A stretch of DNA of 64,000 nucleotides from Azospirillaceae bacterium (GCA_031291675.1 JARLIO010000082.1:62001-126000); one strand, 5' to 3'. Numbered from the stretch's first letter, positions 35,827-45,303 are shown. Numbers and translations: made by a program. The notes: a model not told the origin generated them from the sequence alone.

Positions 35827-36339
35827 ATGCGTACCTATGACTTGACTCCCCTGTTCCGCTCGACTGTTGGCTTTGACCGGATGACTCGCCTTGTCGATGC
35901 TGCGTTGAAGGCTGATGAAGCGACCCTGTCGTACCCGCCCTATAACATCGAGAAGCTTGGCGAGGACAACTATCGCATTTCGATGGCAATTGCCGGGTTC
36001 GCGCCTGAAAACGTCGAAATCGTGACCCAGGAGCAGACACTGATCGTGAGCGGCAAGGCCAAACAGGATCCCGACACGGCGGAATATCTGCATCGCGGAA
36101 TCGCCGGGCGCGCGTTCGAGCGCCGCTTCCAGTTGGCCGATCATATCAAGGTGACGACGGCCAGCCTGGTCAATGGCCTGCTCCATATCGATCTGGTCCA
36201 CGAAATCCCCGAGGCCAAGAAGCCGCGGACCATTAAGATCGAAACTGGCAAGATCGAAACTGGCAAGATCGAAACCGGAACGGTTGAGGCCGGCCGGATC
36301 GAGGCAACGACACCGGCGACGCACCAGGTTGCCGCCTGA
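35827..36339 (+). CDS. small heat-shock protein, Hsp20/IbpA type
   Basis: This 170-residue chaperone has an N-terminus MRTYDLTPLFRSTVGFDR and an alpha-crystallin domain at about residues 38-135, starting PPYNIEKLGEDNYRISMAIAGF and ending with FERRFQLADHIK. The usual C-terminal IxI motif is not obvious; instead there is a repeated tail KIETG-KIETG-KIETG. Hsp20 proteins hold unfolding proteins at heat shock. The ATG was fixed by GGAGG and by the ROSE-like leader. A strong terminator follows. Confidence 0.9.
   Translation: MRTYDLTPLFRSTVGFDRMTRLVDAALKADEATLSYPPYNIEKLGEDNYRISMAIAGFAPENVEIVTQEQTLIVSGKAKQDPDTAEYLHRGIAGRAFERRFQLADHIKVTTASLVNGLLHIDLVHEIPEAKKPRTIKIETGKIETGKIETGTVEAGRIEATTPATHQVAA
36235..36279 (+). 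repeat. 15-bp tandem repeat in the hsp20 3' end
   Basis: The unit AAGATCGAAACTGGC occurs three times in a row (third copy with two changes) and encodes KIETG three times. It keeps frame, so gain or loss of units by slippage would only change the tail length of Hsp20. Confidence 0.9.
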
Positions 36340-36412
36340 CCAGAGCTCATGGGTGATCGGGTGGTTCGCCAAAGGGTGAGCCACCCGTGACAACAACGCG
36401 CTCTTGACAACC

Positions 36413-36448
36413 ACGCCCTGCGCCCCCTCCCGGGCGCAGGGCGTTTTG
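36413..36448 (+). terminator. rho-independent terminator of hsp20
   Basis: A perfect 13-bp stem, ACGCCCTGCGCCC with its complement, encloses a six-base loop and runs straight into TTTTGCTATT. This is a standard intrinsic terminator following the Hsp20 gene. Confidence 0.85.
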
Positions 36449-36721
36449 CTATTGTCCCGGGGGCAATCGCCCCGGAGACAGGAGTGATCCGGGTGCCGGC
36501 AATAACGGCTCCGGCGTCATGCTCGTTTTGATCAGTGCTGGAAATCGTTTATGCCGCTTGACGACAGACAGTTCTTTCAAACGCCGCAATGAAAGCCGAA
36601 TTCTGTCCGATCTGAACATGCGTTGAAATGGCTTTTGCCTGCTGCTGCGACAAATGCTCCACCTGCGTCTTCAAGGGATGATCTGTTAGGGTGCCGACGG
36701 CATTGCACGGCAGGAAAATCC

Positions 36722-36922
36722 ATGGTCATGCTCGACAACCGGCTCGCACAGACAATCGTTGACCAGATTCCTGCTCTGTGCCGCGCTGCAGATTCTCGGC
36801 TCCATCCCGGCCGGGGTCACGAACGCCGCGATACCGATCCCGACGGCACCGCGTCAACGTGCAACGCGTTACCCCGAGCCGATCCGCAAGGCCGGCTGAC
36901 GCGATCGACCGGCATGCCCTGA
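36722..36922 (+). pseudogene. possible remnant of a CdaR-type sugar-diacid regulator
   Basis: The first codons read MVMLDNRLAQTIVDQIPALCRA, similar to the N-terminus of CdaR/PucR-type activators (pattern LAxxIVDxI). The remaining 40 or so residues do not match. The usual position of CdaR, upstream of glycerate kinase, fits. The evidence is a short local resemblance, so confidence is low. Confidence 0.25.
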
Positions 36923-37505
36923 GACACCGTCGCGACACGCTCCCTATCGTGCAGCCCATCACCCTCCGCGCCCCCGATATGCCATTGCTGCACAACAAAA
37001 AGCCTAAGTCGGTCTCCGTTGGCGGCGCTTCGTCGGAGAGACGGGATCGCCCTGCAGCTTTCAACCGAAAATTCGTCAATATCACCAAAAAATACGGTGC
37101 CACCACGTCGAAATTTGAGAGGTCGCCCGCTGCATCCGGTCCCACCTTGCACTACCTAGTGGGCATTGTCAGACCGACGGTGGCTCCGCAACTCCCGCCA
37201 GGCCGACACCAACGCCCGGCGCCGGCCCCGGCAGGCGCCGCCGCGGCACGGTCGGCCGGTTCGTTGGCATGTCGTCATCGGGCCCTTCGGAACGATCGGG
37301 ACAACCCGCCAACCGTTGCGATCGGTCGCGTCGAAACAACAAGAGAGATTGCGCTCCCGGGTAACGCCCTTTCAAGCGCGTCAGCCTTGACCGGGTGTTG
37401 CAAGGCGAGGCGTCCGATCCGCCGCGGGTCGGGTGCGTACCGGATCGGCGTTGCGGCCTGTGGTGAGGGACCCTGGTGAGGATTTTCCGTGGGGGACGAC
37501 CTGTT

Positions 37506-38312
37506 ATGAAATTTGTCATCGCGCCAGAGCCCTTCCCGGAGCCCTTTAAGGAAAGCGTGACCGCCTTAGAGGTTGCTCGGCCGACCAGCATCGCGGTTCA
37601 CGAGGTTTTTCCCCAGGCCGACGGTGTCGTGGTTGCTGATGGCGGTGACGGGACGGTTGACGCCATGGTCGCGACGACCGCCGGCACGCTGCGGCCGGTG
37701 GCCGTGACCAGCCCGCGGGCCCAGCCGGTCGATGCGGTCTGTGGTGTGCTGGGGGATGGCAGGACTGTCATCATTGAAATGGTGGCGGCCAGCGGCTTGG
37801 TGCATGTTGCGCCACAGGACAGGAACCCGATATTGACCCGCAGCTGCGGTACGGGGGAACCGATCCTGGCCGCTCTCGACCAGGGCGTCCGTCACATCAT
37901 TCTGGGGATTGGCGGCCGTGCGACAGTCGATGGTGGTCTGGGCATGATGACGACGCTGGGTGTCCGGTTTTTGGATGTCGCGGGGCAAGCCGTCGCCGAG
38001 GGTGGCGGTGCAGGGGGCCGGGTCGCACGCGTCGACCACCCGCTGACCGGTCCCCGGGGTGCGGCCGCGATCCTCGACCCCCGGAACGGCGCCACGCCCA
38101 CCATGGTTGCCGAACGGAGCCGCAATCTGGACCCTTATGCCGATATCCGGGCCCGTGACCGGTCGATCCGCCTGACGGAACGCCCCGGCGCGGCAGCCCC
38201 TGTTCGACGAGCGGCGCGCAATGTCGCGGCGACGTTCGAACGGGGAATGCATTTTCGTTCCCGCGCGCGCGTCGCCGACGGCGTCCCGAAATCGGGAGGT
38301 CCGCCGTCTTGA
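37506..38312 (+). pseudogene. glycerate kinase (GlxK/GarK type), degenerate
   Basis: Similarity to type-1 glycerate kinases is clear: VADGGDGTVDAMV, LGDGRTVIIEMVAASGL, RNPILTRSCGTGEPILAALDQGVRHIILGIGG and GATPTMVAE. Defects are visible. A PEPF duplication sits in APEPFPEPFKES, and several residues are lost between ALEVA and EVFPQ. About 18 residues are missing before HPLTGPRGA, and the C-terminal 100 or more residues are replaced by unrelated low-complexity sequence. The full family protein is about 380 residues; this stops at 268. I call it a pseudogene that no longer makes glycerate kinase. Confidence 0.8.
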
Positions 38313-38394
38313 CCCGCAATCCGCCACCAACAGCCGCCGGTCGTCAATGCCGGCACAACTTGATTTCCCATCCCTCATTTGGACGAGTCTCGCC

Positions 38395-39900
38395 ATGAAT
38401 CATCCGGTTAGTATCATTCGCCGCTTTCGCCAGACCAAGGTCGTCGCCACTCTGGGGCCGGCCTCGTCGTCGCCGGAAATGATCCGCAGCCTTTTCGAGG
38501 CCGGGGTCGATGTGTTCCGGCTCAATTTCAGCCATGGCAGCCACGAGGACCACGCGGCGCGCCTGGCCGCGATCCGTGCCATCGAGGCCGAAACCGGCCG
38601 CCCGATCGCGGTGATGGCTGATCTGCAGGGACCGAAGCTGCGCCTCGGCGTCTTCGCCGAAGGGTCGATTTCCCTGACCCCGGGTCAGACCTTCCGGCTC
38701 GACCTGTCGAAGGAGCCCGGTGACACGACCCGCGCCTGCCTGCCGCATCCCGAGATCTTCGCGGCGCTGAAACCCGACACCAACCTGTTGCTCGACGACG
38801 GCAAGGTCCGGCTGCGCGTCGTCGCCTGCTCGCCCGAGCACGCGGAAACCGTCGTGATCGCCGGCACCAAGCTGTCCGACCGCAAGGGCGTCAATGTCCC
38901 GGATGTCGTCCTGCCTTTGTCGCCCCTGACCGCCAAAGATCGCATCGATCTGGCGTATGCGCTCGATCTGGGCGTCGACTGGATCGCGTTGTCGTTCGTC
39001 CAGCGTCCCGAGGATGTCACGGAAGCCCGCCGCCTGGTCGGTGGCCGCGCCGCCATTTTGAGCAAGCTGGAGAAACCCCAGGCCATCCATCATCTCGATG
39101 AGATCGTCGAGCTGTCGGACGGCGTCATGGTCGCGCGCGGTGATCTGGGTGTTGAAATGCCGCCCGAGGACGTGCCGGTTCTGCAAAAGCGGATCATCCG
39201 CGAAGCGCGTCTGGCCGGCAAGCCGGTGATCGTGGCGACGCAGATGCTGGAATCGATGATCACGGCACCGGCACCGACCCGCGCCGAAGCCTCGGATGTC
39301 GCGACGGCGATCTTCGACGGTGCCGATGCCGTGATGCTGTCCGCCGAAACCGCCGCCGGCGCCTATCCGGTCGAGGCGGTCTCGATGATGGATCGGATCG
39401 CCCGCCGCGTCGAACACGACCCGCTGTATCGCCGCATCATGGATGCCCAGCACCTCGACCCCCAGGAAACGGCGGCGGACGCCATCACCGCGGCGGCGCG
39501 GCAGATCGCCCACACCATCAAGGCGGCGGCCATCGTCACCTTCACCTCCTCGGGTTCGACGACGTTGCGCGCGGCCCGCGAACGACCGGAAATGCCGATC
39601 CTGTGCCTGACCGCCAGCCTCACCGCGTCGCGCCGCCTGGTCCTGGCCTATGGCGTGCACAGCGTCCACGCGCCGGACATCGCAAACTTCTCCGAAATGG
39701 TTCAACAGGCGTCGCAAATCGCCTTCCGTGACGGTCTTGCCCAGGAAGGCCAGCGTCTGGTGATCACCGCCGGCGTTCCGTTCGGCGTCCCGGGCAGCAC
39801 CAATGTGCTGCGGATCGCCTGGGTCGAACAACCCGGCCAGGCGGCGCCCTATTCGCATTGGCATGGCCAAGAAAACCAGACCCCCGCGGCCGGCAAGTAA
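38395..39900 (+). CDS. pyk: pyruvate kinase
   Basis: This 501-residue glycolytic enzyme transfers phosphate from phosphoenolpyruvate to ADP. The N-terminus RRFRQTKVVATLGPASSS, the segment VFRLNFSHGSHEDH, and the active-site region ILSKLEKPQAI with GVMVARGDLGVEMP are all present, as is the cation/substrate segment MLESMI. Start ATG at 38395 was chosen because the family N-terminus begins close by; an ATG at 38347 is also in frame. It lies immediately after the glycerate kinase pseudogene. Hairpins follow the stop. Confidence 0.97.
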   Translation: MNHPVSIIRRFRQTKVVATLGPASSSPEMIRSLFEAGVDVFRLNFSHGSHEDHAARLAAIRAIEAETGRPIAVMADLQGPKLRLGVFAEGSISLTPGQTFRLDLSKEPGDTTRACLPHPEIFAALKPDTNLLLDDGKVRLRVVACSPEHAETVVIAGTKLSDRKGVNVPDVVLPLSPLTAKDRIDLAYALDLGVDWIALSFVQRPEDVTEARRLVGGRAAILSKLEKPQAIHHLDEIVELSDGVMVARGDLGVEMPPEDVPVLQKRIIREARLAGKPVIVATQMLESMITAPAPTRAEASDVATAIFDGADAVMLSAETAAGAYPVEAVSMMDRIARRVEHDPLYRRIMDAQHLDPQETAADAITAAARQIAHTIKAAAIVTFTSSGSTTLRAARERPEMPILCLTASLTASRRLVLAYGVHSVHAPDIANFSEMVQQASQIAFRDGLAQEGQRLVITAGVPFGVPGSTNVLRIAWVEQPGQAAPYSHWHGQENQTPAAGK

Positions 39901-39904
39901 GCCC

Positions 39905-39927
39905 AACGGTCATTTCCAATGACCGTT
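39905..39927 (+). terminator. hairpin after pyk
   Basis: A perfect 10-bp stem AACGGTCATT/AATGACCGTT closes over TCC directly after the pyk stop. It is followed by GCGTTCAAAC, without a clear T-run. It is one of three hairpins before 40100. Confidence 0.5.
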
Positions 39928-40051
39928 GCGTTCAAACGCCATGCAGGCTTCGGCCCTTACGGGCCGCGGCGGCGGTCGCCGCCGATCCCCAACCCACGAT
40001 GAGTGAAGATCATCGCGGGTTGGTATAAAGCCCAGCCGATCAAACGCCCGC

Positions 40052-40097
40052 AAGGGCCGCTTCCGACCCGGTCCGGTCGGAAGCGGCCCTTTTTTTG
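40052..40097 (+). terminator. strong rho-independent terminator
   Basis: A 17-bp stem AAGGGCCGCTTCCGACC with its complement, a six-base loop and a T-run of seven give a textbook intrinsic terminator on the plus strand. It stands about 150 bp after pyk, just before the convergent LysR gene. It may terminate pyk read-through or a small RNA from 39930-40050. Confidence 0.85.
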
Positions 40098-40107
40098 CCG
40101 CCGCGGA

Positions 40108-41058
40108 TCAGGGCTTTCGGGACGCCGGTTCGGGGCCGTCCTGGATCAGGCTCCACGGTGCGGTGCCAGCGCGGAACCGGTTCACCAGAAACTCCCAAAG
40201 CACCGCAATCCGGATCGCCCGCGGACCGCCAGCCGGCGCAATCAGAGTCAGCGCCAGCGGCGGCGGCGCCCAATCCGGAAGGACCGCGATCAGGCGACGG
40301 TCGCGGATCGCCTCCCACACCAGGAAATCCGGTTGCAGGGCAATGCCGATTCCGGCCTCGAGCGCAGCGGTAAGCGCCTCGGCATTGGTCGCGCACAAGG
40401 GCCCGGTGACGGTGACCGCTTCCTCGGTTCCCTCCGAATCGGTGAAATACCAGGTCTCCCCCGTCGCCAGATAGCTGTATGCCAGACAGGCATGGTCCCT
40501 GAGATCACGCGGCCGCTGGGGTGTCCCGTGCCGGGCAAAGTAATCCGGTGATCCGACCACCCAGCGCCGCACCGGACAGAGCCGGCGCGCCAAAAGGCTT
40601 GAGTCCGCCAGCGCGGCGATCCGCACCGCGATGTCGATACCGCCAGCCACCAGGTCGATCCGCCGATCGTCGAGCCGCAAATCGACGGACATCGCGGGAT
40701 AGCGCGCGAGAAAATCGGGGAGCGCCGGCGCGAGATGACGGACCCCGAACGACATTGGCGCCGCCAGCCGCACCCGCCCCCGCGGCGTCGCCGATTTGGC
40801 CTGGGCCTCGGCCTCGACCGCCTCGCCTTCCGCCAGGATCTGGGCCGCCCGCACGGCCAGGACGCGGCCGGTCTCGGTCAGGGAGAAACGGCGCGACGTC
40901 CGATGGATCAGGCGCTCGCCGAGCCGGGTCTCGAGCCGCTTCAAGGCCTTGGATACCGTGGCCCCGGAAAGGCCGAGCTCGACCGCGGCTCCGGCGAAGG
41001 AGCCGGTTTCGGCCACCTTCGCGAAGATCGCCCAGGCCTCAAGATCGGGAAGCGCCAT
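40108..41058 (-). CDS. LysR family transcriptional regulator
   Basis: This 316-residue protein has the DNA-binding domain at residues 1-62 (AWAIFAKVAETGSFAGAAVELGLSGATVSKAL) and a type-2 effector-binding domain. The pattern RTSRRFSLTETG and RVRLAAPMSFGVRHLAPALPDFLARYP is typical of the CrgA/AphB-type subgroup. The start MALPDLEAWA is the only sensible one. It is divergent from the pirin gene and shares a 12-bp perfect inverted repeat, a probable operator. This LysR/pirin pairing is seen widely; LysR probably represses or activates pirin. Confidence 0.9.
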   Translation of the reverse strand: MALPDLEAWAIFAKVAETGSFAGAAVELGLSGATVSKALKRLETRLGERLIHRTSRRFSLTETGRVLAVRAAQILAEGEAVEAEAQAKSATPRGRVRLAAPMSFGVRHLAPALPDFLARYPAMSVDLRLDDRRIDLVAGGIDIAVRIAALADSSLLARRLCPVRRWVVGSPDYFARHGTPQRPRDLRDHACLAYSYLATGETWYFTDSEGTEEAVTVTGPLCATNAEALTAALEAGIGIALQPDFLVWEAIRDRRLIAVLPDWAPPPLALTLIAPAGGPRAIRIAVLWEFLVNRFRAGTAPWSLIQDGPEPASRKP

Positions 41059-41068
41059 GGCAATGCCT

Positions 41069-41108
41069 CGAAAATAGAAACGATGACATTCTATCCTTTC
41101 TATTTTCG
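41069..41108. promoter_or_regulatory. 12-bp inverted repeat, candidate operator for LysR/pirin
   Basis: CGAAAATAGAAA (41069-41080) and TTTCTATTTTCG (41097-41108) are perfect complements separated by 16 bp. A third half-site TTCTAT lies inside the spacer (41089-41094). The element sits 10 bp from the LysR start and 71 bp from the pirin start, right between the two divergent genes, so regulation of both is likely. The half-site T-N11-A form is also present. Confidence 0.7.
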
Positions 41109-41179
41109 CCGATCCTGTCGAGTGCCATCTTGTGGTGAAGGACGGGGCGAGACCCCGATGACACAGAGGAGCAACGGTC

Positions 41180-41878
41180 ATGATCGAACGCAGACCCTTC
41201 GCCGCGCTGGGCAGTGCCAATCACGGCTGGCTCAACGCCAGGCATCATTTCTCCTTCGCCCACTACTACGATCCGGAGCGTATGAGCTGGGGCGCCCTGC
41301 GGGTCTGGAATGACGATGAGATTGCGCCGCAATCCGGCTTTCCGCCGCATCCCCATGCCGACATGGAGATCATCACCTATGTCCGCGACGGTGCCATCAC
41401 CCATCGGGATTCGATGGGCAATGTCGGCCGCACCGCGGCGGGCGACGTCCAGGTGATGTCGGCGGGATCGGGGATCCGTCACAGCGAGTACAATCTGGAG
41501 AGCGTAACAACCCGGATTTTCCAGATCTGGATCGAACCGACCGGCCACGGCGGTGAACCCGCGTGGGGCGCCAAGCCTTTCCCCAAGACCGATCGGTCCG
41601 GCCGCTTCGTCACGCTGGCCAGCGGCTTTGCCGGCGATGACGACGCGTTGCCGATCCGCGCCGAGGCCCGGGTGATGGGCGCCACCATCACCGAAGGGCA
41701 GCGGACCACGCTGTCGCTCGACCCCACCCGCCACATCTACCTGGTCGCGGCGACCGGGGCCATCACCGTCAATGGCGTCCGCATCGATGCCCGTGACGGT
41801 GCCGCAATCACCGACGTCGCCGCGCTGGAAATCGTCGGGGTCGAGGACGCCGAGATCGTCCTGGTGGACGCAGTCTGA
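41180..41878 (+). CDS. pirin family protein (YhaK/YhhW-type)
   Basis: This 232-residue bicupin carries the pirin metal site His57, His59 (FPPHPHADMEIITYV) and His101, Glu103 (IRHSEYNLE). Bacterial pirins of this type include quercetin 2,3-dioxygenases and proteins that affect redox metabolism. The segment SHGWLNARHHFSFAHYYDPERMSWG-like start is typical. AGGAG lies eleven bases before the ATG. It is monocistronic and divergent from the LysR gene. Confidence 0.9.
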   Translation: MIERRPFAALGSANHGWLNARHHFSFAHYYDPERMSWGALRVWNDDEIAPQSGFPPHPHADMEIITYVRDGAITHRDSMGNVGRTAAGDVQVMSAGSGIRHSEYNLESVTTRIFQIWIEPTGHGGEPAWGAKPFPKTDRSGRFVTLASGFAGDDDALPIRAEARVMGATITEGQRTTLSLDPTRHIYLVAATGAITVNGVRIDARDGAAITDVAALEIVGVEDAEIVLVDAV

Positions 41879-42304
41879 TCCGCGATGCGGGCTCCGGCCC
41901 TTGCGGGCCGCGGGGTGGGGACCCAGCCGGGCCCCGCCCCGTTGCCGCGAACCAAAAGGCCGCGCCTGGATCGCGGCTGTGTCACGCTAGCGTCGAAAAA
42001 ATATCGCCGAGTATTCTCTTGGCCGAGGGCCGGGGCCTGCTACGTTGTACGAACGTGTCACGTTTCGCGTCATTATCGGTCGGGCGTCAGTCGATCCTGA
42101 CAAGGGGAGAGACGTTTCAACACGGTCTTCGGCGCGTATCGCCTTGCGCGGCGTTGCGGCCGAGGAGGGTCGATCGAGGACGCGTCACGTGCGAAACGCA
42201 TCTGCGTGCGTCGGCGTCGGCGTCGGCAGCGACATCGGCGCCGATAACCGACGAGACAACCGACGGATAGTCGGATCCCCCTCCCCGTCGCCCTGGAGGT
42301 AACG
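41879..42304. other. 426-bp intergenic region before a chemoreceptor
   Basis: It contains the probable promoter of the chemoreceptor gene at 42305 and a run of GTCGGC triplet repeats near 42210-42235. A small CCGAC/GTCGG hairpin lies near 42258-42272. No gene is evident. Confidence 0.5.
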
Positions 42305-43981
42305 TTGAAGGCCCTTTCGTCCGTCGCCATCCGGATCTTCGCCGTACCCATCGTGCTGATCATTCTTGGCCTGGGCGGTGGGGCCGCCATCGACATGCGC
42401 GGTGAATACGCCTTGTCGCAGATCGTTGCCGCCAAGGACCTGACCGCCCGGCATCAGAGTGCCGTCGAAACCATCATCTCGGCCGTCGCGTCCACCGATG
42501 CCAACGCCACAGGGTTTCTGGCAATGAGCGGCGCGGACAACGAGGACGCCAAATCAGCGACGCTGCGCTATCAGCTGGCCGTGACCCAGGGCCTCGGCCA
42601 TGCCCTCGACCAGGCCAAAAGCCTCGCCGACGACACCGGCGTGGCCCTCGGGGCCAAGACGCTTGACGGGTTGGCCGCCTACGACAAGGCGGTTCGCGCG
42701 ATGATTGACAAGGCTCAGACCGACCACGGTGGCGCCATAGCGCTGATGGACGCCGTGGATGACAGCTTCCAGGATCTGGTGAGCGCCCTCAATGACTGGC
42801 GCATCGAGATTGAACGGGTCGAAATCGCCGCGGTGACCCAGACCCTATCCGCCAATACCGCGCGGCGGCGTCTGTTCGGCGCCGCTGCGCTTGTCACCGC
42901 TCTGATCGCGCTGACGGTTGTGCTGCGCGTCGCCCGGGGCATCAGCCGGCCGCTGCTGCGCCTGCAACGCAGCATGGTCGACCTGTCCGCCGGCAAAATC
43001 GACACCGAGATCCCCGCCCAGGACCTGCGCAATGAAATCGGCGACATGGCCAAAGCGGTCGCGGTGTTCAAGCAAAACGCGATTGAATCGGAGCAATTGC
43101 GAAGCGCCCGGGAAGGGGAGCGGCAGCTCTCCGAGCGCCGCCAGGCGCTGGAGGGCGTTGCAAGTAACTTCGAAGGCGCGTTCGGCAAAGTCCTGGACAC
43201 GGTCGCCACGGCCGGTGAGCGCATTCGCGACGGATCCCACGTTCTGCGCGACACCGCGGAAAAGATGCGCACCCAGGCGCTGTCGACCGCGGCGCAATCG
43301 GACAAGACCGAGGCGGTGGTGACGCTGGTTCGAACGGTATCGGAGAAACTGGCGACCTCAATCGGCGAGATCGGCGGGCGGGTCCGAACCTCCGGCGAGG
43401 CGGTTCAGCGCGCCGTGGGCGATGCGGTGCGCAGCGATGAGGCGGTGCGCGCCCTGGCCGAGAGTTCCCAGCGGATCGGTGAGATTGTCGTTCTGATCGA
43501 GGCGATTGCCGGCCAGACCAACCTGCTGGCCCTGAACGCCACGATCGAGGCGGCGCGCGCCGGCGCCGCGGGCAAGGGCTTCGTCATTGTCGCCAGCGAG
43601 GTCAAGAACCTGTCCAACCAGACCGCCCAGGCGACCCGTGAGATTTCCGGCCAGGTCGCGGCGATTCAAAGCGCAACCGAGGACGTCGTGGCGGCGACGC
43701 AATCGATCCGGCGCACCATCGGCGAGATCGAGGCCCTATCGGACGAGGTCTCCGTCGCGGTCACCGATCAGCTTGCGGCGACAGAGACGGTCCAGTCGGC
43801 CGTCGGCGACGCCACCGCCAATTCGCAGGAGGTCGGCGACAGCGTCAGCGAGATGGCCGTAACCGCCGCGGAAACCGGCAAGTCGGCGGTCGAGATGATC
43901 TATTCGGTGGGCCATCTCCAAAGCGAATTGACCCAGCTTCAGGCCGATGCCCGGCGCTTCGTCGAATCACTGCGGGCGTGA
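42305..43981 (+). CDS. methyl-accepting chemotaxis protein
   Basis: This 558-residue receptor starts at TTG (preceded by GGAGG) and reads [14 protein letters not shown]1 is at about residues 9-31 and TM2 at about 190-208. The periplasmic part is helical, without recognised ligand domain. HAMP follows ([21 protein letters not shown]), then the signalling domain with [19 protein letters not shown]. There is no C-terminal CheR pentapeptide. It is the second of three chemoreceptors in the window and lies 182 bp before the FkbM gene. Confidence 0.93.
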   Translation: MKALSSVAIRIFAVPIVLIILGLGGGAAIDMRGEYALSQIVAAKDLTARHQSAVETIISAVASTDANATGFLAMSGADNEDAKSATLRYQLAVTQGLGHALDQAKSLADDTGVALGAKTLDGLAAYDKAVRAMIDKAQTDHGGAIALMDAVDDSFQDLVSALNDWRIEIERVEIAAVTQTLSANTARRRLFGAAALVTALIALTVVLRVARGISRPLLRLQRSMVDLSAGKIDTEIPAQDLRNEIGDMAKAVAVFKQNAIESEQLRSAREGERQLSERRQALEGVASNFEGAFGKVLDTVATAGERIRDGSHVLRDTAEKMRTQALSTAAQSDKTEAVVTLVRTVSEKLATSIGEIGGRVRTSGEAVQRAVGDAVRSDEAVRALAESSQRIGEIVVLIEAIAGQTNLLALNATIEAARAGAAGKGFVIVASEVKNLSNQTAQATREISGQVAAIQSATEDVVAATQSIRRTIGEIEALSDEVSVAVTDQLAATETVQSAVGDATANSQEVGDSVSEMAVTAAETGKSAVEMIYSVGHLQSELTQLQADARRFVESLRA

Positions 43982-44163
43982 TCCCGCACCGCTAACGGCC
44001 GCGCGCGGTCCCCCAAATGACTCACGCCGCGGTGCATAAGTTTTCTGATTGCGGCGTTGTCGCCGATTGCGGATACTCGTCCCCGGTTGGTTCTTCCCGG
44101 AAGACAATCCCGGTTCTTTTTTCGCCCAGACAAAACGAAAGAGTTTCGTAAAGGAACGATCGC

Positions 44164-45303
44164 GTGATCGACGAGCCATTCTCCGTTCTCGAACAGGAAT
44201 TGATCCGTTTTGTTGGCCAGCGCCCGCCGGAACGGATTTCGGAATCGCTGGCCTGCGGTTGCTATATCTATGGTGCGGGCCATTATGGGCGTCGGATCGC
44301 GGCGTTGCTGACGGCCAAAGGCTTTCCCTGCCTGGCCTTTCTCGATCAAAGAGCCGACGAAACGCTGTCCGAGCAAGATGGCTTGCCGGTTATCCATCCC
44401 GCCCGGCTGCTGGCGACCCAGGCACAGGGGCATTGCTTTGTCCTTGGTCTGCACAATCCGCATGTTGATGTCGCCGCGGTGCTGGCGTATGCACACCGCC
44501 TGCCATTCCAACACAGGGTGTGGAATACCGACCTTCCTGATGCGTTGGGCGAAGGTGCCGATAATTTCTGGATGACGAAGCGGCAGTTTCTTCTGGATAA
44601 TTTCGATCGGGTCCGCCGTGTCGGTCTTCGGTTTGCGTCCGCCGCCTCCGTCGAAACCCTGTGTGCGCTGATCCGGTTCCGCATCACCGGTGACTACGCC
44701 ATTCATCCCGCGAACGACTTTGCCACCCAATATCTTCCCCCGGACCTGCCCGGCTTTGATCGGCCGATCACGCTGGTCGATGGCGGCGCCTATACCGGGG
44801 ATACGCTCAAAAGCCTCTCTGGCCTGGGTGTAACGATCGGCCATTGGATTGCCTTTGAGCCCGATCAGGCAAATTTCAATCATTTGGCAGCACACGCCCG
44901 CCAGGCGCGCGTTCGCGCCGACCTGTATCCTTGTGGTCTGTCCGACCATTCTCACCAGGTCCACTTCCGTGCCGAGCAGGGTGCGGGATCCAGCATCGTC
45001 GAAGACGTCGAACAGGCAACGACAACGATCAACTGTGTCGCCTTGGATGACGCGATCCACGGCGTGGCCCCGGATTACATCAAGCTCGACATCGAAGGGG
45101 CGGAAAGCGCGGCGTTGGAGGGCATGCGGCGGGTCATCGCCGACGCCCGTCCGCGGATGGCGGTCAGCGCCTATCATCGCCCGGGTGATCTCTGGCTTAT
45201 CGCGGAACGCTTGTCGACCTTGCTTCCCGATGCGTCATTGCATCTGTGCCAGCACGGCAACAGCGCTTTCGATACCGTGGTCTACGCCATTCCGCCGGCA
45301 TGA
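44164..45303 (+). CDS. FkbM family methyltransferase
   Basis: This 379-residue protein has an N-terminal Rossmann-like segment (CGCYIYGAGHYGRRIAALLTAKG, near residues 32-54) and a C-terminal FkbM domain at about residues 195-375. SAM-site marks are VDGGAYTGDTLKSL and FEPDQANF, and LDIEGAESAALEGM is the conserved acid. FkbM proteins O-methylate sugars or polyketides; several sit in glycan or flagellin-modification loci. Neither neighbour is a glycan gene, so the substrate is unknown. Translation starts at GTG after AAGGA. Flanked by chemoreceptor genes. Confidence 0.85.
   Translation: MIDEPFSVLEQELIRFVGQRPPERISESLACGCYIYGAGHYGRRIAALLTAKGFPCLAFLDQRADETLSEQDGLPVIHPARLLATQAQGHCFVLGLHNPHVDVAAVLAYAHRLPFQHRVWNTDLPDALGEGADNFWMTKRQFLLDNFDRVRRVGLRFASAASVETLCALIRFRITGDYAIHPANDFATQYLPPDLPGFDRPITLVDGGAYTGDTLKSLSGLGVTIGHWIAFEPDQANFNHLAAHARQARVRADLYPCGLSDHSHQVHFRAEQGAGSSIVEDVEQATTTINCVALDDAIHGVAPDYIKLDIEGAESAALEGMRRVIADARPRMAVSAYHRPGDLWLIAERLSTLLPDASLHLCQHGNSAFDTVVYAIPPA

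Larger units (their letters stand above)
36340..37505. other. 1.17-kb region without an intact gene, decayed locus
   Basis: After the hsp20 terminator (36413-36448) nothing in this region reads as an intact gene. A short reading frame at 36722 starts MVMLDNRLAQTIVDQIPAL, resembling the first residues of sugar-diacid regulators (CdaR), then loses similarity. The region lies directly before a glycerate kinase pseudogene, so it is probably the rest of a broken glycerate-utilisation locus. 36960-37470 contains sequence I cannot assign. Confidence 0.5.

Noticed and set aside
36778-37479. A 233-codon open frame between hsp20 and glycerate kinase pseudogene
   Set aside because: The translation is low-complexity and Arg/Pro-rich with no recognisable domain, and it lies in a decayed region.
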